A stretch of DNA of 64,000 bases from Dasypus novemcinctus (GCF_030445035.2 NC_080677.1:102235513-102299512), one strand, 5' to 3'. Positions 1-12,046 are shown, counted from the stretch's first letter. Notes: generated from the letters alone by a model not told the origin. Made by a program: numbers and translations.

Positions 1-1084
1 CACAAGTGAAGGAGTTGTACTTACATTGGAATACAAATATATAGTACATCTTTAAAATAGGAGAAAAATCAGAATATTTGGATGTATAAATGCAGGCAGG
101 TTGATAGGTTTGAAGGAATTGTTTTCTGATTGCTTCTATTTTCTCAGTGCAATAGGAAGTAAGGTTGTCAGATAATATGAGAGGGGAATAGGAGTATCAG
201 AGGTTTTAGGAAAGCAGAGAGATATGAAATAATAAGAGATCTACTTGACAATGGAAGAGTATTTGTATTGCCTGCCAGTGTTGATGGTCCACTTGAGTTT
301 TGAGTTCTAAACTTAAAGTAAGGCCCTAGTCCCTTTCTATCAATTGCCAGCTGCTTGAGTGAAGATATAGCATAGGTAGAGAGCTGGATTTATTCAGGTT
401 TGGGGTTTTGACAAGAATGTGTAACAGAGGAAGAGACAGACAAGGGAGATGAAGGTTTATGTACACAAGGCAATAACTATAAAGATGGACATCATTATCC
501 AAACTGAGTATAGAGTAGACTAAGGACAAGAATTGGAAAGGAGAAGGGGTGAGGAGTCAAGATAAGAGGCATTGGCTAGGCAAAGAATACTTAAAATTAA
601 AGTTTGTGAAGATCTAGAGTGCCTAGGATATAATGATCATGTTGGTGAGAGAATACAGTGCAGGAGAAGGCAGGATCACTGATGTTGAAAGGCCAAAGAA
701 TGGAGACACCAGGATACTGGAAGGATTAACCTTGTAGCTGTTACAATCACTAAGATCTATAACATAAAAAGTGTTAGGAGTAATCACTGGGAGATCTGGG
801 AAGACAGCAGATGTCAACAGCAAGGAGAGGGAATGGGAAGCATCAAAGTTGCTGGTAGAATGAAGGGGGAAGAAACAATGGTTAAGAAGAGCTAGGAGGT
901 CATCTAACTCAACTCCAAGAAACGCATGGAATGTGGCAGAAAACTAGCCACCATCTGAGGAGACTGCAGGGAAGGCTGTGTCATTAGAAGACAACCAAGT
1001 TTCAGTTGAGCAAGAAGGTGCATATAAGATTCATTGAAGAGTTTGAGACTTTGGGGATTTTTGCTGCAAGCAGATTTTGACTTC
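1..1084. other. Intergenic DNA, nothing recognised
   Basis: Purine-rich, moderately AT-rich sequence with only short chance reading frames. I see no match to a repeat family, RNA gene or coding exon. It could be a very old, decayed repeat. Confidence 0.5.
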
Positions 1085-1722
1085 TGTATTAGTCAGCCAA
1101 AAGGGGTACTGATGCAAAGTACCCAGAAATCTGTTGGCTTTTATAAAGTGTATTTATTTGGGGTAGAACCTTACAGTAAAAAGGCCCTAAAGAGTCCAAC
1201 TCAAGGTACCATAAGAGGCATGTTCTCACCCAAAGTGTTTTGCCACATGTTGAAGCAGGTGATGTCTGTGAGGGTACAAGCTTCCTTTTCCATCTTAAGG
1301 CTCCATGATCCGAGCTTCTTCCAATCTCAGCTGTAGGCTGGCATAAGGGTCATCTCTCTTCCCAGGGCTTGTTTCTTTCCAGGCTCAGCTGCTTTGGTCT
1401 CTTCATAAAGTCAGCTGTAATCTATCAGGCTCATTTCTCTTCTTGGGGCCTTTGCCGTGTCTAATGAGCTGATCTATTCCTTTGTGTATCTTCTCTTTGT
1501 GTCTACTTCTGTGTGTGAGAGGCTTTTTCTATCAGCCCAAGGTGGCTGAGACTCAATGCTGAGTTGCACTCTAGTGGTGTGGATGAATCAAAGCCCTAAT
1601 CTTAACATGATTTTCTCAGCAGAATCTAATATAATCAAAGGTGTCACACCCAGAGAAACAGACCAGTTTATAAACATAATCAATTTCTCTTTGGAATACA
1701 GGAAGAATATCAAACTGCCACA
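1085..1722 (-). mobile_element. Solo LTR, class III (ERVL/MaLR-like)
   Basis: Read on the minus strand the element begins TGTGGCAGTTTGA and ends with TAATACA, the TG...CA ends of an LTR. An AATAAA signal lies near its 3' end, within the stretch matching 'aaataaatac' on the opposite strand. It is flanked by a perfect 5-bp duplication, acttc at 1080-1084 and 1723-1727. Five base pairs is the usual duplication for ERVL/MaLR elements. The same family recurs in plus orientation at 21322-21980. No internal retroviral region is attached, so it is a solo LTR fossil. Exact family not assigned. Confidence 0.75.
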
Positions 1723-1727
1723 ACTTC

Positions 1728-2250
1728 CAAAGGAAATGTGGAAAGAATGGGAGCTATGTCAGACTTTCATTAGGCTAAGAGTCCAGGTGATAAGGGATAA
1801 CCTAGAAGCTGGACTTTTCTTATGAGTCAGCAAGGACAACAGGGACCTAGGGTATCATGGGGATCATTTTTTTTCCAGGGAAAGCACAAACACAGTCCCT
1901 CACTACCACAAATTGTGCAGTTGAGTTTCCCACGTTTGGGGAAAGCACAGGGGTCAGCACATCCCAAGTGGAATGAATAAGCCTCACCCTGGGAAAACCA
2001 CCTCTGTGGTCATGGTACTCCCTACCATGGGTTAAATTTGATGGTTTCTTAAGAACAGAGATAATCACCTGTAATCATATACTCATTCTTGGAACTTCAG
2101 TTTGCAGTAGTAATGCAGGGAATATCTAGGCATGTAACACGGTGACTTCAACAGGAGCGCATGAGGCAGTGTGCACTTGCTTCCAGGTTCCAGCGGCATA
2201 TTTGAGGAGAGGAAGAGTTCCTGGATATGAAATGTAGCTAACAGTAATGA
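1728..2250. other. Intergenic DNA, nothing recognised
   Basis: No gene or repeat family recognised between the solo LTR and the AAT-rich microsatellite. Confidence 0.4.
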
Positions 2251-2251
2251 T

Positions 2252-2287
2252 TAATATAATAATAATAGTAATAATAATAATAATAAT
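2252..2287. repeat. (AAT)n microsatellite
   Basis: Runs of ATA and AAT triplets, with six to eight near-perfect AAT units at the right end, directly next to the MIR. Confidence 0.8.
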
Positions 2288-2465
2288 GTTTTTATAAGGC
2301 ATACAATGTGCCAGGCATCTATTAAGCACTTTACAAACATAAAGTCTTTTAAAACTAACTACAACACAATGAAATAGTTCCATTATTCTTATTTTACAGA
2401 TGAAGGAACTGAGACAAAGAGACAAATGTAACTTTACCAAAGTTATACACTTACTAAGCTTTTCA
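2285..2465 (-). repeat. MIR SINE, minus orientation
   Basis: The order 'gtgccaggcatctattaagcactttacaaa', then 'ttttacagatgaaggaactgagac', then a decayed 'accaaagttatacac' is the reverse complement of the MIR body and tail. MIR is a tRNA-derived SINE older than placental mammals. Confidence 0.8.
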
Positions 2466-2645
2466 TTCATAGATTAATTTAGTAGTAGTATTTTGCTTAC
2501 TGTTAACTGGAATTCATTATCCAGAAGGAATAGACTCCTTAAGATCAAGGAACAGATGGTGCCAAATCAGTAATTGAAGCACACTTTTAGATCCTCATAG
2601 CTTCAGCAGTTTTAGGCATTTCTATATTGTTCTCTTGGTGTAAAT

Positions 2646-2852
2646 CAGTGGTTCTCAACCAGGAGTGATTTTTTGCTGCCCAGGACAATGTCTGGAAACA
2701 TTTTTGGTTGTCACAACTGGAGAGGGAGTGTGCTGCTGGCATCTAGTAGGTAGAGGCCAGATGCTGCTAAATAGGACAACCACCCCCCACCACACATACA
2801 CACAACAGACTTAACCTACCCGAAATGCTGATGGTGAGGTTGAGAAGTCTGA
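2646..2852 (+). mobile_element. MER20 (hAT-Charlie DNA transposon)
   Basis: Begins cagtggttctcaacc and ends with ggttgagaag(tc)tg, the near-palindromic ends of MER20. The body contains 'acatttttggttgtcacaac' and 'ggcatctagtaggtagaggcc'. The flanks gtgtaaat (2638-2645) and ggataaat (2853-2860) match at 6 of 8 positions, as expected for a hAT 8-bp duplication. Non-autonomous, no transposase. MER20 copies are known to carry regulatory sites in some placental mammals, but nothing here shows activity. Confidence 0.9.
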
Positions 2853-3149
2853 GGATAAATGCAAATACAGCTTTCATTTTAGATATATCACCATTTTTGT
2901 TTATATCAGTATTCAGCATTTATATGATTATAAGTGTTGCTTATTGCTAAGTAATGTACTATGATTATGTTCTTTTCATATACTTTTGCTTTCCATGAAG
3001 TAATCACTGTTTTTTAAAAACTACCGTTAAATTTTCCTATAGCCACAATTAGTCCCTCAATATAATTTTCCATTTTATCAAATTCGTCAGTCTAATGTTA
3101 TTTTTCTCCTAGAGAAACCACCTTCCTGGAGCACTCTGTCTTTGTGCAG

Positions 3150-3245
3150 CCTGTGAAATCAGGCTCAGAGATGTTAAATGTGCAAAGGTCACACAGAGCT
3201 AGTATATAACAGAGCTGGAACTCAAACCCAAACAATTCTAATTGG
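3150..3245 (-). repeat. MIR fragment, minus orientation
   Basis: Contains 'caaaggtcacacagagctag' followed by 'acagagctggaactcaaacc', the antisense MIR segment around its core and B-box side. Confidence 0.75.
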
Positions 3246-3254
3246 TGGTTTTTT

Positions 3255-3655
3255 CAGTTACATATTGCCAAAATAATGCTATGTTAACAAACCACTCCAA
3301 ACACTCAGTGCCTTGAGAAACAATTATTTATTATTTCTCATGTGTCTGAGATTGGCTGTACTTGCCTAGGGAAGCTCATTAGAGGCAGATCTGCTCCATG
3401 TGTCTCTCATTCTCTTCCTAGGACCAATAGGCTCACCTAGGCATATTCTCACAGGAATGACAGAAGCAGCACAGGAGAGCAAACTCAATTGTGTAAGTGC
3501 TTTTAAACCTTTGATCATTGTATCCACCTGATGCTCCACTGATCAAAGCAAGTTAGGTGGCCAAGCCCAAATTGAAGAGAGGGGAAGGAAAATTCAGTCT
3601 ACTCATGGAGTGGGGGAGGGAAGAGAGTAAATTATTAATGATAAATTAATCTGCC
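3255..3655. repeat. Old interspersed repeat, family not assigned
   Basis: The sequence resembles a widespread ancient mammalian element with a 'taacaaaccactccaaacactcagtg' start and a tail holding 'gatcaaagcaagttaggtggccaagccca'. I recognise the pattern from other mammals but cannot name the family with certainty. It shows no reading frame. Confidence 0.45.
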
Positions 3656-3659
3656 ACTC

Positions 3660-4215
3660 CATGTGTCATGGTAGGGTATATGAAGGATATACAACTGCAA
3701 CAAAAATATCTAATTATTATTATGCATAAATCAACTAACCATGAGACTTCTTAATTAGTTGTTTTTCTGCTAAAGCACAAGCAATTTCCTTAGTTCTAAC
3801 TAAAAATTCTTATAGATACTATGCAAGTATTAAAATTATATTTCAATGCAGTATTAATACATCAAAATAATTTAGTTTAATTTGATCTGTTTATTTGTTT
3901 TCTTTTTATTCTTTTTTGAAAAAAATTTGAATTTTGTGCCATATATGTCATATCCATTTTATAAATGAAATCTTATAAAAAATAAAACTTAACTAATTTG
4001 AACCTAAAAATGGAGTATTAAAGTATCTTGCTTTTATATGACATCTTCATAGAAATGATGAAATAAATTAATTGTATTGCTAATTCATATGCCTAGATTA
4101 AACCATATGAGTACTCTTCCAATTTATAACAGGGTTTAAAAATAAGACATGCTAACATAACCTTAGGTGCCACTGAGTAGTAAATATATTCAAGAATAAA
4201 ACAAGGACATTAAAA
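3660..4215. other. AT-rich intergenic DNA
   Basis: Strongly AT-rich unique sequence with no recognised feature. Confidence 0.45.
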
Positions 4216-5160
4216 AAAAATGTTGAGCAAGATTGTGGTCTAAGAAGGTCCAGAGTGCTATCCCATATAGAGTTTTGGAATGACTAACAAAACTGGCAGT
4301 GCTGTTTTACTCAAAATTTTGGAAAAAAGATAAAGGGATATAGTAACTGGGCAGGTGCGGAATCAGGAAAACGTAATGGAGTTGGACTCAGATATGACTT
4401 TTCTACACATGCCTCTTCTGTTATTTTTACTGGACCTGTGGTTGGCACTGGGGTTGGTGTATACTCAGGAGACCTGAATCTCTGGACTGTCCATATGATA
4501 GCCAGGCCCTGAGCCTCAGCAGACTTGCAACTCCTACCCTCTGGTTTATTGGACTTACCCTGGCCAGCTAACAGGGAGGTGAAGAAGGTCAACCACCACA
4601 CCAGGGAGCCAAGAGTGCCTACAACAGCAAGCAGGAGAATTGCATCCATCATCCATGTGGAATGTAAACCCCCTCTGGATATAGAGGGGGAGTGGACATA
4701 ACTATCCAGGGTCCACAGGCTGGAGGAATAGAGTATGGATTAAGGTGGACTTACTGATATTCTGCTATGGAATTATTGTGATTAGTAATGGAAGAAACTG
4801 TAGCATTGATGTGGAGAAAGTGGCCATGGTAGCTGTTGAGGGTAGGGAGAGGGAAGAAGAAATATGATGTGGGGGCATTTCCAAGGCTTGGAGTTGTCCT
4901 GGGTGGTACTGCAGGGACAGATGCTGGACATTGTGTGTCCTGCCATGGCCCACTTGGACAACTAGGGGAGAGTGTAAATTACAATGTAAACCACTATCCA
5001 TGTGGTGCAGCTGTTCTCCAAAATGTATTCACCAAATGCAATGAATGTGCATGATGATGAAAAAGGTTGTTGATGTGGGAGGAGTGGGGTGAGGGGGATG
5101 AGGGGTATATGGGGACCTCGTATTTTTTTAATGCAACATTTAAAAAAAATAAAGAAGCTA
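4216..5160 (+). mobile_element. 5'-truncated L1, G-rich 3' UTR type
   Basis: Closely parallels the element at 28874-30154. Both share 'gaagaaggtcaaccaccacacca', 'gcatccat/gtatccatgtggaat', 'ggagttgtcctgggtggt' and the terminal 'gggacctcgt' followed by an AT-rich, A-rich end. It ends near a degenerate A-rich tail with an AATAAA at about 5148. I interpret it as a LINE-1 3' UTR of a xenarthran subfamily. The short reading frames in it are not genes. Left boundary approximate. Confidence 0.6.
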
Positions 5161-5211
5161 TGGGATCTTGAACAAGCTAAAAAGAAAAATAGTAGAAGCT
5201 CGATACTTCCC

Positions 5212-5670
5212 ATATTAATCAGGGTTCCCTAGGGAAGCAGGATCAACAAGAGATATCTTTCAAGAGTATGTGATTTTATAAGAGTTTCTCAAGTGACCGT
5301 GGGGATGCACAAATCCAGGTTCCACAGTCAGGCTGCAACCAGGGGTTCTGATGAAAGTCCAGTGAAGGTTATTGATGAGTTCTGGGAGACACTGGCTGTC
5401 CAAAGACGAGCTGGGAAATTCTCACTCAATGCTGGAATCACTTCCCCTTTTAAGGCATTCAGCTGATTGGGTAAAGTGTCACTCTTTGCTGATGGCAATC
5501 TCCCTGACTGATGTAACTGTAATCAGCTGTCTATGATTTACCACTGCAATAAAGTCAATGGTGACTAAAGTTCATATATGCCCTTGTATTACAGTTAGCC
5601 CAGTCCTTGCTTGACTGAACAATTGAGCACAATTACCTGGCTGAGTTGACACATTAGCCTAACCATCACA
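5212..5670 (-). mobile_element. Solo LTR, ERVL/MLT2-like
   Basis: Read on the minus strand it begins TGTGATGGTTAGGCTAATG then 'tgtcaactcagccagg', matching the remembered start of MLT2-type LTRs ('...tgtcaacttggc...'). It ends in 'gggaaccctgattaata', matching their 'ggagaaccctgactaata' end. It stands alone without internal retroviral sequence. I could not identify a clear duplication. Ancient fossil by appearance. Confidence 0.6.
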
Positions 5671-5929
5671 CCGCCTTACTGGTCCCACCTTCTCGTCATC
5701 CCTGGCATAGTGTAGAGCCAGCTTGCATGTGTGTCCCTGGTCCTGTCCTGGAGGCAATAGAATACCTCCTATGAGAATAATGCAGTGCCTATATATTGGT
5801 GCCAGTCTATTAGGTGGAAGGCTGAAAGATTGAACAAGGAAATTCTTCTTGGGCTTGCCCTCTCCAAACTTGCCCTGATGGCAGGAGCAGCTTACAGACA
5901 GCTAAAAAGCAGTGTAAGAAACCATTAAT

Positions 5930-7440
5930 TCAAAGTGGACTAGGACAAAGGATTACCTGCTTTAAGTCATACAATAGAATACCCAGGAGTGGGAGGAATT
6001 CTATTTTAGAGGGAGTAGAGGGGACATTCAAATTCATGTAAATGGGAGAATTCCTAAGGCCGTGAGCAAACACTTTCCCTGGACAAGATATAAGCTCAGA
6101 AAAGATCGAGAGGAGTGTGCAATTCACATTCACCTTGGGCTGATCTTCTTGCTAGGAGGGCAAAACTCTGAAGGAGAGTACCAGCCAACACATAGCCAAA
6201 TTGCAAAGACTATGAAAGGTATAGTTTGCAATGGTTTGTTTTTGTTAGATCCTGCACTCAAGAAAATTTCTGTCATATCACCAGGTGAATACAAACTTTA
6301 GGAACAGAGAGATCAGGGAACAAATTTAATATGTTAAATAATGTAAAATATTAAAATGCACAATGTGCAATAAAAGATTACCAGACAAACAAAGAAAGAG
6401 GAAATGGTGGAGAAGCCAAAGGACCAAGATAAAATATTCAAAAACCATGAATGAAGAAGACTAGACTTTGGACATACCAGACAAAGACTTTTTTGCAAAT
6501 GATCCTCAATATGCTTGAGGAGATACAAAAATCATAGAGAAATAGCTAAAAGATATCAGGAAAATAATGAAAGAACAATATGTGAATCTCAGTAAAGAGA
6601 TACATTTTAAAAAGGAACCGAATGAAAGCAGTGGAGTTGACTACCACAAAAATGAGGTGAGAAATGCCCAAAATAGCAGAATGGGGCTGGCTGAAGAAAG
6701 ACTCAGTGAACTAGGAGACAAAACAATTGAAATGATTCAAACTGAGGAGCAGAAACAAAAAAGAATGAACAAAGTGAACAGAGCCTAAGAGATCTGTGAG
6801 ATACCATCAAGCATACTGATATATGCATTATGGGAATCTCAGAAGGAGAAGGTTGAGAAAAAGGGGCAGAAGGAATTTTCAAAGAAATAGTGGCAGAAAA
6901 TTTTCCAAACATAAAAAAGTCATGAAAAGACAAATTTAAGAAGCCCAGTGAGCCCCAAACAGGATAAATTCAAAGAGATGCATGCCAAGTCACAATGGTA
7001 GTCAAACTGTCAAATGCAAAGGACAAGAAGAAAGTTCTGAAAGCTGCAAGAGAAAAGCAACATGTTATATGGAAGGTAGTCCCAATATGATTTAGTCCCA
7101 ATTTCTCATCAGATACCATGAAGGTAGGAATGCAGTGAGATGAAATAGTTAAAATGCTGAAAGAAAACAATTGTCAACCAAGAAATTTTTATCACATGAG
7201 ACAGTCTTTAAAAATGAGGGAGAGATGAAGGCATTTTCAGATAAACAAAAGTAGTTCATCACCACCAGACTGGCCCTAAGTGCAATGCTGAAAGGAATTC
7301 TTCAGACTGAAAGGAAAGGACATTGGACAGTGGACTGAAGTGGCTTAAAGAAATAAAAATGTCAGGTAATCATAACCATATGGGTAATTATAAATGCTAA
7401 TGCCTGTATTGTATTTTTTGGCATATAACTACACTTTTTA
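5930..7440 (+). mobile_element. LINE-1/HAL1 ORF1-type segment
   Basis: Contains the conserved old-L1/HAL1 ORF1 landmarks in order: 'aggaaaataatgaaagaaca' with a coiled-coil type region (about 6540-6790), 'cattatgggaatctcagaagg' (about 6827), 'gcagaaaattttccaaaca' (about 6893), 'ttctgaaagctgcaagagaa' (about 7034) and 'aaggcattttcagataaaca' (about 7230). These match the ORF1 protein, a nucleic-acid-binding chaperone of L1. The frame is broken many times and the longest open piece is about 73 codons. A 3' UTR-like 'gtattttttggcatataact' stretch follows. No endonuclease domain follows; the next element starts at the reverse transcriptase. Confidence 0.7.
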
Positions 7441-7477
7441 CTTCTTACAGTTTCCAAAATGAAAACAAATAGATACT

Positions 7478-10010
7478 AATATACCTTCTTAATAGAAGAA
7501 AGGAAAATAACCACATAGACATCTCAATTGATGCAGAAAAGGCACTAGACAAATTCTGGTACACATTGTTAATAAAAAAAACACTAAGACAACTAAGAAT
7601 AGAGGGAAACCTCCTCAATACAATAAATGGCATATACGTAAAAAGCACAACTAATGTCATATTCAATGGCGAAAGACTGAGAGCTTTCTCCCTAAGATCA
7701 GGAAAAAGATAAGAATGCCCACTGCCACCACTATTTTTCAACATTGTACTTGAATTTCTTGCTAGTGCAATTAGGGAAGAAAAATAAATAAAAGGCATCC
7801 AAATTGGAGATGAAGAAGTAAAACTTTATGTATGTGAAAATGATATGATCCTATATATAGAAAATTCTGAAAATCCACAACAAAGCTACTAGAGCTAATA
7901 AAAAATTTCAGCAACGTGATGAGGGTACAAGATCAATATGCCAAAATCATTAGTGCTTCTATGTAATAGTAAAAGAACAATCTGAATAGGAAATTAAATA
8001 AAAATCAATTTACAATAGCAACTTAGCAGATTCAAATAACTAGAAATAAATTTAAGCTAGGATTGAAAGGACTTTTACATGGAAAACTAAAAAAATTGCT
8101 TAAGGAAATAAAAGAAGACCTAAATAAATGGAAGGACATTCCATATTCATGAATTAAAATATAAATACTGTCAAGATGTAAAATCTACCAAAAGCAAGTT
8201 ACAGATTCAATATAATCCCAATCAAAATCTCAACAGCTCTTTGCAGAAATGGAAAAACGAATCATCAAATTTATATGCACGGATAAGGGCCTCTGAATAG
8301 CCAAAGCCATCTTGAAAAAGTAGAGTAGGTTAGTGGACTGACACTGCCTAATTTAAAATCGTATTACAAAGTTACAGTAATCAAATGAGCCTAGTATTGG
8401 TACAAGGACATATTAATATATAGATCAGTGGAATTGAATCTACAGTTCAGAAATAAACCCTCACACATGGCCAATTTTTTGAAAGAGTTACCAAGTCTAC
8501 CTACCCAATGGAAAAAGAAGAGTGTCTTTAACAAATGTTTCTGGGAAAACTGGATAGTCCTAGGCAAAAGTGTAAAGGTGCATGCATACCTTATACTGTT
8601 TACAAAAATTACTCAAAACAGTTCAAAGGCCTAAATATAAAAACCAAAACATAAAAACTCTAGAAGGAAACAGGAATCATTTTTAGGACCTTGTGTTAGG
8701 CAATGGTTTCTTAGATTTGACACCAAGGCATGAGTAACAAAAGAAAAAAATAGATAACTGGGACTTCATCAAAATTAAAAAATTGTGCATCAAAAGACAT
8801 AATCATGAAAGTAAAAATAAAACCTATAGAATGGGAGAAAATATTTGGAAATCTCATCTCTGATAAGGGCTTAATATCCAGATTATATAAAGAAATCCTC
8901 CAGCTTAAGAACAGAAAGACAAACAACCCAATAAAAAATGGGAAAAAGACTTGAATAGACATTTCTCCAAAGAAGATATACAAATGGTCAAATATTCCCT
9001 AAGAAGATGTTCAACATCATTAATCACTAGAGAAATATAAATCAAAACCACAGTGAGATACAATTCAATACCTACTAGAATTGCTATTATTTTTAAAATG
9101 GAAAATTACAAGTGTTGTAGAGGTTGTAGAAAAATAGGAACACTTGTCCTTTATTTACAGGACTATAAAATGGCAGCCACTGTGGAAGACAGTTTGGCAA
9201 TTCCTTAAAAAGTTAAGCATAGAATTACCATATGACCTGGACATCCCAGTTCTAGGTATATACCCAATAGAAATAAAAGTAGGAGCTCAGAAAGATATTT
9301 GCACACTGATATTCATAGCAGCATTATTCACAATTGTTGAAAGATGGAAGCAACCCAAATGTCCAACAGCAAATGAATGAACAAAATATGGTATATACAT
9401 CAATGGAATATTATTCAGCTATAGAAAGGAATGAACTTCTGAACCTTCATGGATGAACCTTGACAACATCATGAAATAAGACAGACAAAGAAGGACAAAT
9501 ATTGTATGAGGTCACTGACATGAAATACTTAAAGTAATAAATTCATCATGTTAGAAACTAGAATACAGAGTACCAGGAGCCAGGGTGGGGAAGGAGATGA
9601 GGAGTTAATGCTTAATTGGGGCAGAATTTCTATTTTCAGTGATGGAAAAGTTTTGGTAATGGATAGTGGCAATGATAGCACAACTTTGTGAATGTAATTG
9701 GTACCACTGAATTATCTATATCTATATGAGTATGCTTAAAAGGGTATAATTCATGTATTCATTACAAGAATGAAAACTTAAAAAACAAATATAGGACTGT
9801 ACAACACAAACAGTGAACAGTAATGTAAACTATTGAACTATAGATAAGAGTACAATTTTTAAAATACTTATTCATCTATGAAAACAAATGTACCACACTA
9901 ACGTAAATTGTTAAGAGTAGTAGATACTAAGTGTGTATAGGGGGATATGGGAATTCTGTATTTTCTTTGTGATTTTTCTCTAAACCTCCAACTTCTGTAA
10001 TAAAAAAGAA
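7478..10010 (+). mobile_element. 5'-truncated L1: ORF2 RT to 3' UTR
   Basis: Starts at the reverse transcriptase palm, where 'atctcaattgatgcagaaaa' reads ISIDAEK. The catalytic box region around 7830 reads as a degraded 'DDMILYIEN'. The ORF2 C-terminal part runs to about 9380, with 'aacccaaatgtccaacagc' and 'tggaatattattcagctat'. A lineage-type 3' UTR follows, ending 'ccaacttctgtaataaaaaa' near 10010 with an AATAAA-like signal. Several stop codons and frame shifts make it inactive. Endonuclease domain absent. 3' UTR relatives occur at 20575-20760 and 60363-61385. Confidence 0.85.
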
Positions 10011-10017
10011 GAAATTG

Positions 10018-10517
10018 CAAACTTCTCTTTGAAAATTATAAGCAAATCACTTTGTTATGATTCTGTTAAAAAAGAATTCCATTGTAAAAATCACTTAATA
10101 TACTTGCAAAGTAATCAAAGGTACCACTTAGACTAATACAAGAAAGCTGTATTTATATATATATATAACATGTATTATATTTATATTTATTATATTTTAG
10201 ATAAAGTTATAAAAGTGTAATTTTATTTTCATATGATGGTATTTTTGTTTTAATATGGAGGTCGTGTTTGAGATCATAGATAAGAGAACAAGTAGAGGAA
10301 AAATGTGTTTATATATAACTGTAAATCCAATGGGAGATATTCTAGAACTAAATTCTTCCCCTTTTTTATTTGCATAACTTCTATAGTTTATGGGTAATTG
10401 GATTTTTCACTTTTGGGGAAAAATTTGGAAGTAGGTCAAGTATCAGGTCTCTCCCATGTGAACTTCCTTGCAGGTTGGTGGATTATAGCATGGTTTATTC
10501 TCTAACAGACTCTAGAG
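10018..10517. other. AT-rich intergenic DNA with short (TA)n
   Basis: Holds a short alternating TA tract near 10155-10170 and no recognised gene or element. Confidence 0.4.
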
Positions 10518-10954
10518 CAGAGGTTCTTAACCAGGGGTCCATGGAGCTGGAAATGAAAACTCAAAAACCATTATTCTTGTGGGGACATGTTGGGGAGGGT
10601 GTGATTTATTTATTAAATAATACACAGTATAGTGAGACTTAGCATGATTTTTATTTTCATGTAGTGTTTTCTGAGTGGATAACTGCCTGCAAAAAGTTTG
10701 GTAAGGATGGTGGAGATGGTTTTATGACTTGGAAAGCTCAAACTTCTAAATGTTTGCTGAAAATGACCATTTGAACAGATGTTGAGCTGTGTTAGGTTAT
10801 CAGGTTTTGAAATTATGAGAAAGCTGTAAAACATAATTTTGAATAATCCTAAAATTTAATTTAAAGACATGCTAATGTTGAGTGTCATAAAATCTGCTGC
10901 TACATTCTGAGAAGGGGTCTGTGGTTTTCACCTGACTTGCAGAAAGGTTCACGG
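10518..10954 (+). mobile_element. hAT DNA transposon, left part, split by an ERV
   Basis: Begins cagaggttcttaaccagggg, a hAT-type terminal inverted repeat whose partner 'ggttaagaacccctg' lies at 17324-17338 beyond the retrovirus. The part just before the break, 'ttctgagaaggggtctgtgg', is the subterminal segment of the same family. Flanks ctctagag (10510-10517) and gactagag (17339-17346) match at 6 of 8 positions, as expected for a hAT duplication. Total length without the ERV is about 465 bp, so it is non-autonomous. Exact family not assigned. Confidence 0.75.
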
Positions 10955-11435
10955 TGTTTTAGAAGTCGAGAGCGGTTCAATAATTTGTGTATAGAAAGGC
11001 CAGTACTCAGGAATAAATTTTGGGAAGGAAAAATGATTTATTTACAATCAGCTGGGCTCAGAGCTCCTCATTACAAAATCCAAGCCCTGAACAAGAATCT
11101 TGAGTTCCTTTTATACAGAGAGGAAGTGTCAAATGCTTCTTTTGTTTCAGTGCTCAATAGGCTTGAATTAGCATATATCTTCTACATCCTAGGTAAGCTT
11201 TTAGCATGGACTTTATACATTCTAGATAAGCTTTTAGCACATTTGGTTTGCATTTCCCCTGAATATTTAAAGTTTATAGAGTTTGCATTGATAAACTGTT
11301 TCCCGGGACTGGAGTCGTTGCCATGGTCACCAAGGGCAGGACTGCAGCCTCTTACTGTTCCACACCCATAAGTCAGGACACAGCTTAAGTTATCTATGAA
11401 GAGACAACAGCTTCTCTCACCCATAGCCCACTTCA
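10955..11435 (-). repeat. 3' LTR of the ERV
   Basis: On the minus strand it begins TGAAGTGGGCTATGGG and ends with CTAAAACA. A TATAAAAGG box (about 11112-11120 on the plus strand, reversed) is followed by an AATAAA signal about 75 bp further on. It is adjacent to the polypurine tract at 11436. Nearly collinear with the partner LTR at 16833-17310. Confidence 0.88.
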
Positions 11436-11447
11436 TTTTCCCCCCAT
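11436..11447 (-). promoter_or_regulatory. Polypurine tract of the ERV
   Basis: On the minus strand the bases immediately before the 3' LTR read ATGGGGGGAAAA, a purine tract in the position used to prime plus-strand synthesis in retroviruses. It confirms minus orientation. Confidence 0.75.
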
Positions 11448-12009
11448 ATGCTGAAGCTTAACTTGCTAAGCTTTGGCATAATTATTGTTGGAGCAATGAG
11501 GTGGGTGGCTATTTGTTGTTTTGATTGATTACTTTACTTATCAATTTTCAGTGTAGCATCCAGGATCCTGTTTTTAGAAGTTTAGAAGTTTTCATTTTGG
11601 ACAGCAGAATCCTGGGGCAGGGCCCCCCTGCAGTCATCCTGGGGCCACCAGCACTCATGCGGATTTCCAGTCAGACTCCAGATCCATCTATTAATTTTAT
11701 TTTACCCTTAAAGAATTTACACCTTTAATTTTAAAAGGGTGCTGAAGGGAAATGATCTCTTTTCTGTAACTTCTTCCTGCTGGCCATGGGCTGTAAAACT
11801 CTTATTTTATTTTAACTGGAAGAAGATGGATCTGGCATTCTGTACGAAGCTGGATGAAGTTTTCATATGGTTAATAGGATGTTCATTCTGAAAGAATCAA
11901 ACTTAATTAAAATTTTGGAATACCTGTTTTTAAAAGAGGACTTTGGATTACAGAGGTAGACAAGGTTTGGTGCCTATAAAGATGGCACTCCTTTTTAAAA
12001 GCTGGTGGA

Positions 12010-12015
<6 letters not shown>

Positions 12016-12042
<27 letters not shown>
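12016..12042. repeat. (TA)n microsatellite
   Basis: About 13 uninterrupted TA units inside the ERV internal region; a likely length-variable site. Confidence 0.9.

Positions 12043-12046
<4 letters not shown>

Noticed and set aside
4836-5054. Cysteine-containing short protein in the L1 3' UTR
   Set aside because: The homologous element at 28874-30154 does not preserve this frame.
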